A DNA stretch of 64,000 nucleotides from Streptomyces alanosinicus (GTDB lineage Bacteria > Actinomycetota > Actinomycetes > Streptomycetales > Streptomycetaceae), in assembly GCF_014650595.1 (NCBI RefSeq), contig NZ_BMVG01000014.1, forward strand, positions 121,353-185,352, read 5' to 3'. Shown piece by piece: positions 34,380 to 43,710 of the stretch. The notes beneath the pieces are model-generated. The model made no database searches. It worked only from the letters and a program-made list of their open reading frames with translations, and had not been told where the DNA came from. How positions within the stretch are numbered: position 1 is the stretch's first letter; the number at the start of each line of letters is the position of its first letter. The translations under genes and the position numbers were made by a program.

Positions 34380-36230
34380 ATGGACTCCCAGACCTCCCAG
34401 TCAGCACAGGCATCCCAGTCACCTCACCCACCTCACACGTTCCAGGTCGACCTGCGCGGTCTGGTGGACCTGCTCTCCCATCACCTCTACTCCAGCCCCA
34501 AGGTCTATCTGCGCGAGCTGCTGCAGAACGCCGTCGACGCGGTCACCGCACGGCGGGCCGAGCAGCCGGACGCCCCGGCGGTGGTCCGCCTGCATCCGGC
34601 GGACGGCGGGCTGCGGGTGGAGGACAGCGGCATCGGGCTCACCGAGGCGGACGTGCACGATCTGCTGGCCACCATCGGGCGCAGCTCCAAACGGGCCGAG
34701 GGCCTTCAGGAGGCCCGCTCGGACTTCCTCGGCCAGTTCGGCATCGGCCTGCTCGCCTGCTTCCTGGTCGCCGAGCGGATCCGCGTGGTCAGCCGCAGCG
34801 CCCGTACGCCGGGGGCGCCGCCGGTGGAGTGGACGGCGCGGGACGACGGCTCGTACACCGTGCGCACGCTGGACGGCTCGGCACGGCCCGAGCCGGGCAC
34901 CACCGTGTATCTGACCGCCCGCGCGGGAGCGGCCGAGTGGCTGTCGCCGCAGCGGGTGCGGTCCCTGGCCCGGGACTTCGGCGCGCTGCTGCCGTACGAC
35001 GTCCGGGTGGGCGAGGAGCCGGTCGCCGAGCTGCCCGCGCCCTGGGACCGGCCGTATCCGACGCCCGCCGCGCGCCGGGCGGCGCTGGCCCGGCACTGTC
35101 GCGAGCTGTTCGGGTTCACTCCGCTGGACTCGATCGGCCTGGATGTGCCGCTGGCCGGGATCCGCGGGGTGGCGTACGTGCTGCCCGCGGCGGTGAGCCC
35201 CGCCCAGCGGGCGGCCCACCGGGTGCATCTGAAGGGCATGCTGCTCACCGAGCGGGCCGAACAGCTGCTCCCGGACTGGGCGTTCTTCGTGCGGTGTGTG
35301 CTGGACACCGACAGCCTGCGGCCCACGGCCTCGCGCGAGTCGCTCTACGAGGACGAGACGCTGGCCGCCGTGCGGGAGGCGCTCGGGGAAAGGATCCGCT
35401 CGTGGCTCACGGGGCTCGCCGCCGGTGATCCCGAGCGGCTGACGGCCTTCCTCGCCGTGCACCACCTGGGAGTGAAGTCCCTCGCCCGGCACGACCGCGC
35501 CATGCTGCGCACGATGCTGCCGTGGCTGCCGTTCGAGACGACCGACGGGCAGCTGTCCCTGGAGGAGTTCGCCCGGCGGCATCCGGTGGTGCACTTCACG
35601 CGGACCGTCGAGGAGTACCGGCAGGTCGCGCAGATCGCCTCGGCGCAGGGCGTCGGGGTGGTCAACGGCGGCTACACGTACGACGCCGAGCTGGTCGAGG
35701 CGCTGCCGTCGGTGCGGGCGGGGACGGTCGTCGCCGAGCTGGACGCGGACACCGTGACCGCGCATCTGGACGCGCTCGACCCGGGCGAGGAGCTGGCCCT
35801 GTCCGGCTTCCTCGCCACCGCGCGGGCGACGCTCGACCCGCTGCACTGTGACGTCGTGCTGCGCGCCTTCCACCCGCTGTCGGTGCCCGCGCTGCACCTG
35901 GACGACCGGGCCGCCCGGCACGAACAGGCGCGCGCGGCGGCCGAGGAGCGGGCCGACGACCTGTGGGCGGGCATCCTGGGCTCGCTGCGCGGCAGCGCCC
36001 CGCGCGCGCGTCTGGTGCTCAACCATCTCAACCCGCTGGTCCGGCGCATCGGTTCGCTCAAGGACCCGGAACTGATCGGCACCGCCACCGAGTCGCTGTA
36101 CGGGCAGGCCCTGCTGATGGCGCGGCGCCCGCTGCGGCCCGCGGACTCGGCGCTGCTGAACCGGTCGTTCATCGGGCTCCTGGAATGGGCCACACACGGC
36201 GGGTCCACGACCCGGGAGGACGGTCGCTGA
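34380..36230 (+). CDS. HSP90-family (HtpG-like) ATPase
   Basis: The 616-residue protein has the GHKL ATPase of HSP90: LRELLQNAVDA with catalytic Glu46 and Asn50, DSGIG (82-86) and FGQ-type lid region GQFGIGLLACF (118-128). The middle-domain arginine context SRESLYED, equivalent to the SRE motif of HtpG, is kept. It is diverged from the housekeeping HtpG, has no charged linker and no MEEVD-like tail, and ends at a normal HSP90 length. ATG 34380 was chosen; no strong ribosome-binding site is seen and a start 30 codons earlier is open. Its stop codon overlaps the start of the next gene by one base (TGATG), so the two are coupled. Confidence 0.88.
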   Translation: MDSQTSQSAQASQSPHPPHTFQVDLRGLVDLLSHHLYSSPKVYLRELLQNAVDAVTARRAEQPDAPAVVRLHPADGGLRVEDSGIGLTEADVHDLLATIGRSSKRAEGLQEARSDFLGQFGIGLLACFLVAERIRVVSRSARTPGAPPVEWTARDDGSYTVRTLDGSARPEPGTTVYLTARAGAAEWLSPQRVRSLARDFGALLPYDVRVGEEPVAELPAPWDRPYPTPAARRAALARHCRELFGFTPLDSIGLDVPLAGIRGVAYVLPAAVSPAQRAAHRVHLKGMLLTERAEQLLPDWAFFVRCVLDTDSLRPTASRESLYEDETLAAVREALGERIRSWLTGLAAGDPERLTAFLAVHHLGVKSLARHDRAMLRTMLPWLPFETTDGQLSLEEFARRHPVVHFTRTVEEYRQVAQIASAQGVGVVNGGYTYDAELVEALPSVRAGTVVAELDADTVTAHLDALDPGEELALSGFLATARATLDPLHCDVVLRAFHPLSVPALHLDDRAARHEQARAAAEERADDLWAGILGSLRGSAPRARLVLNHLNPLVRRIGSLKDPELIGTATESLYGQALLMARRPLRPADSALLNRSFIGLLEWATHGGSTTREDGR

Positions 36231-39205
36231 TGGCGGACATCACGGACTTCGACGCGCTGCGCCGGGCGCTGGCGGAGAACTCCGAGCAGCCGGAGGGCCC
36301 GGCCCGCAACGCCCGCGCGGAGCAGCTGCTCGGCGCGGCCGAGCGGCTGGACATCCCGCTCGCCGTGATCGAGGCGCTCGGGCACCAGCTGAAGGTCTAC
36401 AACTACAGCTCCGAGAAGGACAAGATGTTCGTCCCGTTCGCGCGGCTGCTGCGCATGTGGGACGAACGGCCCGCGGACTTCGACGAGTACGAGGCGCACA
36501 CCCTGCACTGGGTCTTCAAGTGGATGTCGGCGGGCATGCTGGACCAGCCGCACATCCCGCTCGCCTCGATCGAGAAGTGGCTCGGCGAGATGGCGCACCG
36601 CTACCGGCTCGCCGGGTACTCCGAACGGGCCGTGCACGGCGCCGAGTTCAGCGTGGCCGAGCACCTCGGTGACCGGTCGCGTGCCGAGCGGGCGTACGCG
36701 GCCTGGCTCGCCGCGGACCGGGACGCGATGACCGACTGCCACGCGTGCGAGCTGCACGGGCAGGGCACTTGGCAGGTCACGCGCGGGCGGGACGCGGAGG
36801 CGTTGCGGCTGTGGCGGCCGGTGCTGGAGGGCGAGTTCGTCTGCGCGCACGAGCCGCACACCGTGCTGGCCTCCTCGCTGGCCCCGCTGCTGCGCCTGGG
36901 CCGCGTGGACGAGGCGCGCGCCCACCATCTGCGGGGCCTGCGCCTCGTACGCCCGATGGAGTCGATGCGCGGCGCGTACGCCGACCATGTGGAGTTCTGC
37001 GCGCTGACCGGCAACGAGGCGCGCGCCCTGGAGCTGCTCGCCGAGCGGCCGGCGTACTTCACCGACACCGGGCAGCCGCGCAGCCGGCTGGCGTACCTGG
37101 CCGTGGTGGCTCTGGTGACGGAGCGGCTGACCGAGCTGGGGCGCGCCGGAGCGCGGGTGCCGGGGCCGGCCGGACGGGCCTGGACCGCGGGGGAACTCGC
37201 CGGGCACGCGCGCGAGGAGGCGCTGGAGCTGGCCGGCCGGTTCGACCGGCGCAACGGCACGCCGTACGTCGGCGAGCGGACACGCGCGCGGATGGCCCAG
37301 CGGCCGCTGGTGGAGCGGCTGCCGCTGGGCGTGCGCACCGTGCGCCCCGCGCCCGCGCCGGTGGCCGCGCCCCCGGCGCCCGAGACCGCGGACGCGCCCG
37401 GTGTGGCGGCCCTGCTCGCCGAGGCGCGGCGGCTGTCGGACACCTTGCAACCGCACGCCCTGGAGGCCTGGGCGGCGGTCGCGCGGGCGGCGCGCGACCG
37501 CGAACTGGCGCCGCGCGACCGCGCGGAGATCACCGACCACGAGGCGATGGCCCGCGGCCCCGAGGGCATCGAGCTGTTCGAGCGGGCGTCGGCGCTGTAC
37601 ACGGAGGCCGGCGACCTCGGTGAGGCCCTGGCGGCACGCGCGCGTGGCGCGTACGGCCGCGCCCTGGCGGGCGAGGTGGACGCGGCCCTGCGGGTGGTCA
37701 CCGGGCTGTACGACGAGGCGCTCGCCCTGTACGCCGCCGAGGCAACCGGCGTACGGCAGACGGCGTCGGTGGTGATGAGCCGGGCCCGGATCCTGATGCG
37801 ACGCGTGCACGAGGGGGCGGCACAGCGGGCTTCGGCGGAGGCTCCGGCGCGGGCCGAGCAGGCGGTGCGTGAGGTGCTCGCGCTGGTCGGGGGGCGGGGC
37901 GCGGACGATGTGCGGCTGGCCGCCCGGGACGCGGAGGCGCGGGGGATGCTGGCCGAGCTGGCGCTGCTGCGCGGGGACGGCGGACGGGCCGCGGAGCTGT
38001 TCGGGCGGGCGGCCGCCGGGTTCGTGGGCGCCGGACTGCCGTGGTTCGCGGTGGAGTACGAGGCGCAGGTCGCCGTGCTGGCCCAGCAGGCCGGTGACCT
38101 GGGCGAGGCCGAGCGGGCGCTGCGGTCCGCCCTGGCGCACGGCGGGCCGTACGTGGAGCCGATCGGGCGGGCCCAGCTGCATCTGCAGCTCGCGGAGGTC
38201 GTCGGGGGCCGAGGCGAGGTCGTGGAGGCCGCCGAGCACGCGTGGGAGGCCGCGCACTGGGCCGACGAGGCGGGCGCCCAGGGAAGCATGCTGGGCGGCT
38301 GGGCGCGCCAGCAGCTGGGCGGGCTCCTGCTGCGCCAGGGCCGCTGTGCGGAGGCGGCCGAGGTGCTGGAGTCGGCGCTGGCCGACCTGTCCGTCGAGAC
38401 CCACGGCGACGGGGCCGTCGTACAGACGCGGTGGTGGCTCGCCGACTGTCTGAGCGAGCTGGACGATCACCGCGCGGCCGCCGAACACCGGCTGCGCGCG
38501 GCGGAGATCGCCCGGCTCTGGCCCGAGCAGCAGGACCATGCCACGCTCGCCCACCTCGCCGCCGAGTCCCTGGGCAAGGCGGGTCTGTCGACGGAGGCGG
38601 AGCAGGCCTACACGCGCGCGGGCGACCTGTGGCGTGCGCTCGGCAACGCGCCGTTCCTCGTCCGGTCGTTGCGCGCGCGTGGCTGGCTGGCGCTGCGCGG
38701 GGAGGGCACGGCGGAGGGGGCGTGCGCCCTGATGGCGGAGGCGGTACGCGAGTGCGAGCAGGCGCTCCGGGCCGCCGCGGACCCGGTGGCACGGGAGCAA
38801 CTCGGCACCGAACTGGCCCATACCCACCGCCAGTTCGGCGACCTCTTGGCCCGCTCGGCGACCGAGGACTCAGGCGAGGCCGAAGAGGACGAAGGGGCCG
38901 AAGAGGCGGAAGGGGCCGAAGACGGCGTGGTCCAGGCGGCGTTCGAGGCGGCGCTGGTCCAGCTGGACCGGGCGGCCGCGCTGTTCGGCACGCTGGGCGC
39001 GGACGCGCTGCACGACCACACCGGCGCCGAACTCGCCGCCGGGCGGCTGGAGGCCGGCCTCGGCCGGCCCGCACAGGCCGCGGCACGCGCGCGTGCCGTG
39101 CTGGCCGCCTACGAGGACGCCGACGACGAGGACGAGACGGTCCGGGCGCGACGGGCGGAGGCCACCCGGCTGCTCATGCCGGAACCACGAGGCGGGCAGG
39201 CGTGA
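36230..39205 (+). CDS. Large helical-repeat (TPR-type) partner of the HSP90-like protein
   Basis: The 991-residue product is almost entirely built of paired helices with TPR-like spacing, especially from residue 390 to the end (for example AEQAYTRAGDLWRALGN). The first 350 residues form a distinct N-terminal part with a CHAC motif (DCHACELHGQG, near residue 170). An acidic Glu/Ala tract interrupts the repeats near residue 885. There is no signal peptide or membrane span. It overlaps the HSP90-like gene by one base. Eukaryotic HSP90 works with TPR co-chaperones, so a co-chaperone or client-adaptor role is a reasonable but unproven reading. Confidence 0.85.
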   Translation: MADITDFDALRRALAENSEQPEGPARNARAEQLLGAAERLDIPLAVIEALGHQLKVYNYSSEKDKMFVPFARLLRMWDERPADFDEYEAHTLHWVFKWMSAGMLDQPHIPLASIEKWLGEMAHRYRLAGYSERAVHGAEFSVAEHLGDRSRAERAYAAWLAADRDAMTDCHACELHGQGTWQVTRGRDAEALRLWRPVLEGEFVCAHEPHTVLASSLAPLLRLGRVDEARAHHLRGLRLVRPMESMRGAYADHVEFCALTGNEARALELLAERPAYFTDTGQPRSRLAYLAVVALVTERLTELGRAGARVPGPAGRAWTAGELAGHAREEALELAGRFDRRNGTPYVGERTRARMAQRPLVERLPLGVRTVRPAPAPVAAPPAPETADAPGVAALLAEARRLSDTLQPHALEAWAAVARAARDRELAPRDRAEITDHEAMARGPEGIELFERASALYTEAGDLGEALAARARGAYGRALAGEVDAALRVVTGLYDEALALYAAEATGVRQTASVVMSRARILMRRVHEGAAQRASAEAPARAEQAVREVLALVGGRGADDVRLAARDAEARGMLAELALLRGDGGRAAELFGRAAAGFVGAGLPWFAVEYEAQVAVLAQQAGDLGEAERALRSALAHGGPYVEPIGRAQLHLQLAEVVGGRGEVVEAAEHAWEAAHWADEAGAQGSMLGGWARQQLGGLLLRQGRCAEAAEVLESALADLSVETHGDGAVVQTRWWLADCLSELDDHRAAAEHRLRAAEIARLWPEQQDHATLAHLAAESLGKAGLSTEAEQAYTRAGDLWRALGNAPFLVRSLRARGWLALRGEGTAEGACALMAEAVRECEQALRAAADPVAREQLGTELAHTHRQFGDLLARSATEDSGEAEEDEGAEEAEGAEDGVVQAAFEAALVQLDRAAALFGTLGADALHDHTGAELAAGRLEAGLGRPAQAAARARAVLAAYEDADDEDETVRARRAEATRLLMPEPRGGQA

Positions 39206-39242
39206 GGCGGGGCGGCGTGAGGCGGGCAGGCGTGGGGCCGGG

Positions 39243-40943
39243 TCATTCCACGCCGATGAGCAGCAGTGTCCCCTGGCGGCCGCCCCGGTACACCGTCGTG
39301 TCCACGGCGAGGTAGGACTCCCGCACGCGTGCCTGCAGATGCTCGGCGATGGTCTCGGGGGCCTCGTCGCCGACGACGAGGGTGACCAGCTCGCCGCCGG
39401 CCTGGAGCATGCGGTCCAGGACGGTCGCGGCGGTGGCGGTGACGTCCGGGCCGATCACGGCCACGTCGCCGTCGATCAGCCCGAGCACGTCCCCGGCCTG
39501 ACAGATGCCGGCCGTCGTCCAGGACTGGTGCTCGGCGACGACGACCTCCGCGTACCGGGTGGCGCCGGCCGCCGCGGTCATCTGGACGACGTCCTCGTCG
39601 AACCGGCGCTCCTGCTCGTGCACGGCGAGCGCGGCGATGCCCTGGACCGCCGAGCGGGTCGGGATCAGGGCCACCCGGATGCCCTCGGCGCGGGCCTGCT
39701 CGGCGGCCGCGGCGGCCGTGTGGCGCAGCTCGGCGTCGTTGGGCAGCAGGACGACCTCGCGCGCGTGGGCCCGCCGTACCGCCTGCACCAGCTCGCCGCT
39801 GGCGGGCGGCTCCCCGGGGCGCGCGAGGACGGTGGTGGCGCCCGCCTCGGTGTACAGCCCGGCCAGGCCCTCCCCCGGTACGACGGCGACGACGGCCCGC
39901 TGGACGCGCTCGCGCGGCGGCCGCCCGCGCCCGGTGTGCACGTCCCCGAGCCCGAAGTGGCTGATCCGGATCCGGTACGGCCGTCCGGCCTCGACGCCCG
40001 CCTCCACGGCGGCGCCCGCGTCGTCGACGTGCACATGGACGTTCCACAGGCCGTCGCCGCCGACCACGACCAGGGAGTCGCCGAGGGCGTCGAGACGGGT
40101 CCGGAGCCGGGCCACGGCCGCGTCGTCGGCCTCCAGGAGATAGATCACCTCGTAGGCGGGCCCGTCGGCCTCGGCCCGGTCGGTACACAGACCGGCGTCG
40201 GTCACGGCCCCGGCACCCGTCAGGTGTTCCACGCGCGCGTGGCCGCCGGAAACGGCCTCGGAGCCTCTCGGGGCCTCCCGTACCGCCTCGCCCGTGAACG
40301 CCTCCACCAGTGCCCCCAGCACCGCCACGAGCCCCCTGCCGCCCGCGTCCACCACTCCTGCCCGGCCGAGCACGGCCAGCTGGCCCGGAGTGGCCGCCAG
40401 GGCCGCCAGGGCGCCCTCGTAGGCCGCCCGCGCGACCGTCCCGCAGTCGCCCTCGGTCGCCTCGGCGGCCTCGGCGGCGGCCGAGGCGACGGTCAGCACG
40501 GTGCCCTCCACGGGGTGGGCCACGGCCTGCCGGGCGGAGTCCGCGGCCCGCCGCAGCGCCACCCGCAGCTCCGTGCCGCCGAAGGGGGACGCCGCACGCC
40601 CGGTGTCGTCGGCGAGCACCTGCGACATGCCGCGCAGCAGCTGCGCCAGGATCGTCCCGGAGTTGCCGCGGGCCCCGATGAGCGCGCCGTGGGCCATCGC
40701 GCGCACGGCGTCCGCGAGGGACGGCTCCCCTGCGCCCGTCCCGTACCCGGCGAACACCGCCTCCACGGCCGTGGCCGCCGATTCGAGGGTGAGGTAGAGA
40801 TTCGTTCCGGTGTCGCCGTCGGCCACCGGGTAGACGTTGATCGCGTCGATCTCCTCACGCTCGCGGCCCAGCGCCGCGAGCGCCAGACCGCACCAGGTGC
40901 GCACCGCGAGAGCATCGAGAAATGTCTGCGGCACCTGCGCCAC
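39243..40943 (-). CDS. DAK2-domain protein (FakA/DhaL-like kinase or phosphatase)
   Basis: The 566-residue protein starts with a DhaL-type domain that has the nucleotide/metal loop NVYPVADGDTGTN and the GARGNSG motif, followed by the second domain of the FakA type. In firmicutes such proteins phosphorylate fatty acids with a FakB partner; in actinobacteria the role is not settled. GTG 40943 was chosen because GGGAGG lies five bases upstream; the open frame extends further. In mycobacteria this gene directly neighbours recG and rpmB. Here it neighbours rpmB, but the HSP90-TPR pair separates it from recG. Confidence 0.85.
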   Translation of the reverse strand: MAQVPQTFLDALAVRTWCGLALAALGREREEIDAINVYPVADGDTGTNLYLTLESAATAVEAVFAGYGTGAGEPSLADAVRAMAHGALIGARGNSGTILAQLLRGMSQVLADDTGRAASPFGGTELRVALRRAADSARQAVAHPVEGTVLTVASAAAEAAEATEGDCGTVARAAYEGALAALAATPGQLAVLGRAGVVDAGGRGLVAVLGALVEAFTGEAVREAPRGSEAVSGGHARVEHLTGAGAVTDAGLCTDRAEADGPAYEVIYLLEADDAAVARLRTRLDALGDSLVVVGGDGLWNVHVHVDDAGAAVEAGVEAGRPYRIRISHFGLGDVHTGRGRPPRERVQRAVVAVVPGEGLAGLYTEAGATTVLARPGEPPASGELVQAVRRAHAREVVLLPNDAELRHTAAAAAEQARAEGIRVALIPTRSAVQGIAALAVHEQERRFDEDVVQMTAAAGATRYAEVVVAEHQSWTTAGICQAGDVLGLIDGDVAVIGPDVTATAATVLDRMLQAGGELVTLVVGDEAPETIAEHLQARVRESYLAVDTTVYRGGRQGTLLLIGVE

Positions 40944-41091
40944 CTGCGCCTCCCTGAGCCGGCCGTACGTGGATCGCAGCGTAGACCCCAAGGTGGTGTC
41001 CTCCGGAAGAGGGCCGGGAGCCGGGAGCCGGGCCCTGAGCTGCCATGGTAGTTTCGTTGTACGGACGCAGTCGTTGTATGCTGCTCCGGTT

Positions 41092-41109
41092 GCCCGATCC
41101 CGATCGGGC
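41092..41109. promoter_or_regulatory. Palindrome between the DAK2 gene and rpmB
   Basis: GCCCGATC-cc-GATCGGGC is a perfect 8-bp inverted repeat in the divergent promoter region. A second hairpin, GATCCCGG-caag-CCGGGATC (41154-41173), lies in the likely rpmB leader. Either could be an operator or a leader structure. Confidence 0.5.
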
Positions 41110-41208
41110 CATTCCCCTGGCAACGCCATTCAGATCTCAGGTCGTACGATCTCGATCCCGGCAAGCCGGGATCAACCGTAAGTGCATCTGAAGTCTTTGG
41201 AGTGACCC

Positions 41209-41394
41209 GTGGCTGCCAACTGCGACGTCTGCGGCAAGGGGCCGGGCTTCGGCAACAACATCTCGCACTCGCACCGCCGTACGCCCCGTCGCTGGAACCC
41301 GAACATCCAGCGTGTGCGTACCGTGGTCGGCGGGACGCCGAAGCGCGTGAACGCTTGCACCTCGTGCATCAAGGCCGGCAAGGTCTCGCGCTGA
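41209..41394 (+). CDS. rpmB: 50S ribosomal protein L28, zinc-binding form
   Basis: The 61-residue protein has the L28 core (GFGNNISHSHRRTPRRW) and two CxxC pairs (CDVC and CTSC), the zinc-containing form. The start is GTG 41209 with GGAG upstream. It is monocistronic with a strong terminator. Together with the zinc-type L32 in this window, it marks the ribosomal protein set used in zinc sufficiency. Confidence 0.96.
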   Translation: MAANCDVCGKGPGFGNNISHSHRRTPRRWNPNIQRVRTVVGGTPKRVNACTSCIKAGKVSR

Positions 41395-41431
41395 CGCCAA
41401 CAGCTGAGCGCGCGGCCACTGCTGGTTCGCT

Positions 41432-41471
41432 GCAAAAAGCCGGTCCACCTCAGGGTGGACCGGCTTTTTGC
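41432..41471 (+). terminator. Strong intrinsic terminator of rpmB
   Basis: An 18-bp perfect stem (41432-41449 with 41454-41471) with a TCAG loop ends in a T-run within the right arm. The matching A-run on the left arm lets it also serve the convergent thiD gene. Confidence 0.92.
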
Positions 41472-41503
41472 CGTACCCACGCGCCGCGCCTGCCCGCGCG
41501 GGA

Positions 41504-42289
41504 TCAGTCCCTGAACCGCCAGCCGTGGTCCACCGGGCCGATCCCCGCGCCCAGGGCGAACCCGGCGGCGATCGCGCCCGTGACGTACTCCTTGGCCGCT
41601 GTGACGGCCTCCGGCACGCTCTGGCCCTTGGCCAGCCCCGACGCGACCGCCGAGGCCAGCGTGCAGCCCGTGCCGTGCGTGTGCCGGTTGTCGTGGCGGG
41701 GCGCGCGGTAGCGGTACTCGTCCCGGCCGTCCGTGAGCAGGTCCACGGCCTCCCCGGGCAGATGCCCACCCTTGATCAGCACCCAGCGCGGCCCGTACTC
41801 CAGCACGGCCGCCGCGGCCCGTCGCAGATCGTCCTCGGACTCGACCCGGACACCTGTGAGTTGGGCCACTTCATCGAGGTTCGGGGTGGCCACGGTGGCC
41901 GCCGGCAGCAGCTTCGTCCGGACCGAGTCCAGGGCGGAGGCGGCCAGCAGCGGGTCGCCGTGCTTGGAGACACCCACCGGGTCCACCACGGCCGACGCGT
42001 CCGTGCCGGAGATCAACTCGGCGACCGCCTCGACCAGTTCCGCCGAGGCCAGCATGCCGGTCTTCACGGCCTGGACGCCGATGTCGTCGACGACGCTGCG
42101 GTACTGGGCGCGCACGGCCTCCACGGGCAGTTCCCAGGCGCCCTGCACACCCAGCGAGTTCTGCGCGGTCACCGCCGTGATCACGCTCATCCCGTGCACA
42201 CCGAGCGCCAGCATCGTCTTCAGGTCGGCCTGGATACCGGCGCCGCCGCCGGAGTCCGAGCCGGCCACCGTGAGCACCCGGGGGATCAT
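41504..42289 (-). CDS. thiD: Hydroxymethylpyrimidine (phosphate) kinase ThiD
   Basis: ThiD phosphorylates HMP and HMP-P in thiamine synthesis. The 261-residue ribokinase-fold protein has AGSDSGGGAGIQADLKT at the start, a SKHGDPLL segment and the anion-hole HTHGTGCTLASA with the catalytic Asp-type context. ATG 42289 overlaps the thiL stop codon (ATGA), so the two thiamine kinases are coupled. No TPP riboswitch is visible upstream of the pair. Confidence 0.95.
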   Translation of the reverse strand: MIPRVLTVAGSDSGGGAGIQADLKTMLALGVHGMSVITAVTAQNSLGVQGAWELPVEAVRAQYRSVVDDIGVQAVKTGMLASAELVEAVAELISGTDASAVVDPVGVSKHGDPLLAASALDSVRTKLLPAATVATPNLDEVAQLTGVRVESEDDLRRAAAAVLEYGPRWVLIKGGHLPGEAVDLLTDGRDEYRYRAPRHDNRHTHGTGCTLASAVASGLAKGQSVPEAVTAAKEYVTGAIAAGFALGAGIGPVDHGWRFRD

Positions 42290-43251
42290 GACTCGATGTC
42301 CCCGAAGTGGTCCCAGCCGCCCTTGCTGGTCCAGGGCGCCCCGTCGACGGTCACCTGGGGCAGCGCGGACGGGTTGAGGACCTCGCCGATGACCTTCCAG
42401 CGGGCCGGGAGCTTGGTGTCCGACGGGAAGGTCGCGACGATCGCGTGATCCTCTCCCCCGGAGAGCACCCACTGCAGCGGGTCGACGCCGACGGCCTGCC
42501 CGATGTCGTTCATCTGGGTCGGGATGTCGATCGCGCCGGAGCGGATGTCGATGCGGACCTTGCTGGCCTCGGCGATGTGCCCGAGGTCGGCGATCAGCCC
42601 GTCGCTCACGTCGCACATCGCCGTCGCGCCCAGGGCGGCCGCCGCCGGACCCGCGTGGTACGGCGGCTCGGGGCGCCGGTGGGCCTCGACGAAGGCGCGC
42701 GGGGAGCGGAAGCCGCGGGAGAGGACCGCGTACCCGGCCGCGGACCAGCCCAGCCAGCCCGTGACGGCCACCAGATCGCCGGGCTGGGCTCCCGCGCGCG
42801 TGACCGGCTCCTGGTTGCGCAGATCGCCGAGCGCGGTGATCGACACCATGATGGTGTCCCCGCGTACGACGTCCCCGCCCACCACCGAGGCGCCCGCGAC
42901 CTGGCACTCGTCGCGCAGGCCGTCCATCAGCTCGCTGGGCCAGGTCACCGGGAGTTCCGCCGGGACGACCAGGCCGAGCAGCAGGGCGGTCGGCACGGCT
43001 CCCATGGCGGCGATGTCGGCGAGGTTCTGCGCCGCGGCCTTGCGCCCGACGTCGTACGCCGTGGACCAGTCGCGGCGGAAGTGCCGCCCCTCCAGCAGGA
43101 TGTCGGTGCTCGCCACCACCCGCCGGTCGGGCGCGGCGATCACCGCGGCGTCGTCGCCCGGACCGATCCGGACCGCCGGGGTGGTGGTGAGACGGGAGGT
43201 GAGCTCCCTGATGAGCCCGAACTCCCCTAGCTCACCGACAGTGCCCTTCAT
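42286..43251 (-). CDS. thiL: Thiamine-monophosphate kinase ThiL
   Basis: ThiL makes thiamine diphosphate from thiamine monophosphate with ATP. The 321-residue protein has the family motifs IGPGDDAAVI, STDILLEGRHF, GGDVVRGD and MCDVSDGL. It is first in the thiL-thiD pair and divergent from the Lrp-type gene. Grouping the last kinase of the pathway with ThiD suggests a coordinated phosphorylation module away from the main thiamine operon. Confidence 0.95.
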   Translation of the reverse strand: MKGTVGELGEFGLIRELTSRLTTTPAVRIGPGDDAAVIAAPDRRVVASTDILLEGRHFRRDWSTAYDVGRKAAAQNLADIAAMGAVPTALLLGLVVPAELPVTWPSELMDGLRDECQVAGASVVGGDVVRGDTIMVSITALGDLRNQEPVTRAGAQPGDLVAVTGWLGWSAAGYAVLSRGFRSPRAFVEAHRRPEPPYHAGPAAAALGATAMCDVSDGLIADLGHIAEASKVRIDIRSGAIDIPTQMNDIGQAVGVDPLQWVLSGGEDHAIVATFPSDTKLPARWKVIGEVLNPSALPQVTVDGAPWTSKGGWDHFGDIES

Positions 43252-43456
43252 TGCCCTTGCTCCCCTTCTCTGCCTTGCCGTGCCCACTCGCGCATCATCA
43301 GTGTCCCCGATACGGTCGAGGTGACCGTCAACTTCCGTCGTGCCTGCACCCTGGCGCGCAAGCCCGGTTCCCGCAGGTCTCCCCGCGGGGAGCGGCGACG
43401 CGATACCGTGGCGTTCCTTTTCCCCACATGATCCTCGTGGCCGCCTTGGAGGTTCC

Positions 43457-43690
43457 GTGGTACAGGCGTACATCCTGATCCAGACGGAGGTCGGCAAGGC
43501 GTCGACCGTCGCCGAGACGATCAGCAAGATCCCTGGTGTGATCCAGGCCGAGGACGTGACGGGTCCGTACGATGTCATCGTGCGCGCCCAGGCCGACACG
43601 GTCGACGATCTCGGTCGCATGGTGGTCGCCAAGGTCCAGCAAGTGGAAGGCATCACCCGCACCCTGACCTGTCCGGTCGTGCATCTGTAG
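43457..43690 (+). CDS. Stand-alone Lrp/AsnC ligand-binding (RAM) domain protein
   Basis: The 77-residue protein is only the effector-binding (RAM) half of an Lrp-type regulator: it starts VQAYILIQTEVGKA and has the GPYDVIVRAQ core with the usual beta-alpha-beta pattern. The DNA-binding helix-turn-helix is absent. Such small proteins form decamers or dimers that bind amino acids and may modulate full-length partners. GTG 43457 has a GGAGG ribosome-binding site at good spacing. It is followed by a lipoprotein gene 20 bases on. Confidence 0.88.
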   Translation: MVQAYILIQTEVGKASTVAETISKIPGVIQAEDVTGPYDVIVRAQADTVDDLGRMVVAKVQQVEGITRTLTCPVVHL

Positions 43691-43698
43691 CCCCCGTC

Positions 43699-43704
43699 TA
43701 CGCT
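43699..43704 (+). promoter_or_regulatory. Putative -10 box for leaderless DUF3515 gene
   Basis: TACGCT ends six bases before GTG 43711 and no ribosome-binding site is present. The box lies in the short gap behind the RAM-domain gene, so the lipoprotein gene may have its own promoter. Confidence 0.45.
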
Positions 43705-43710
43705 TGGCCG

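Noticed and set aside
42286..43456. TPP riboswitch for thiL-thiD
   Set aside because: I looked for the conserved THI-box elements upstream of thiL and found none.
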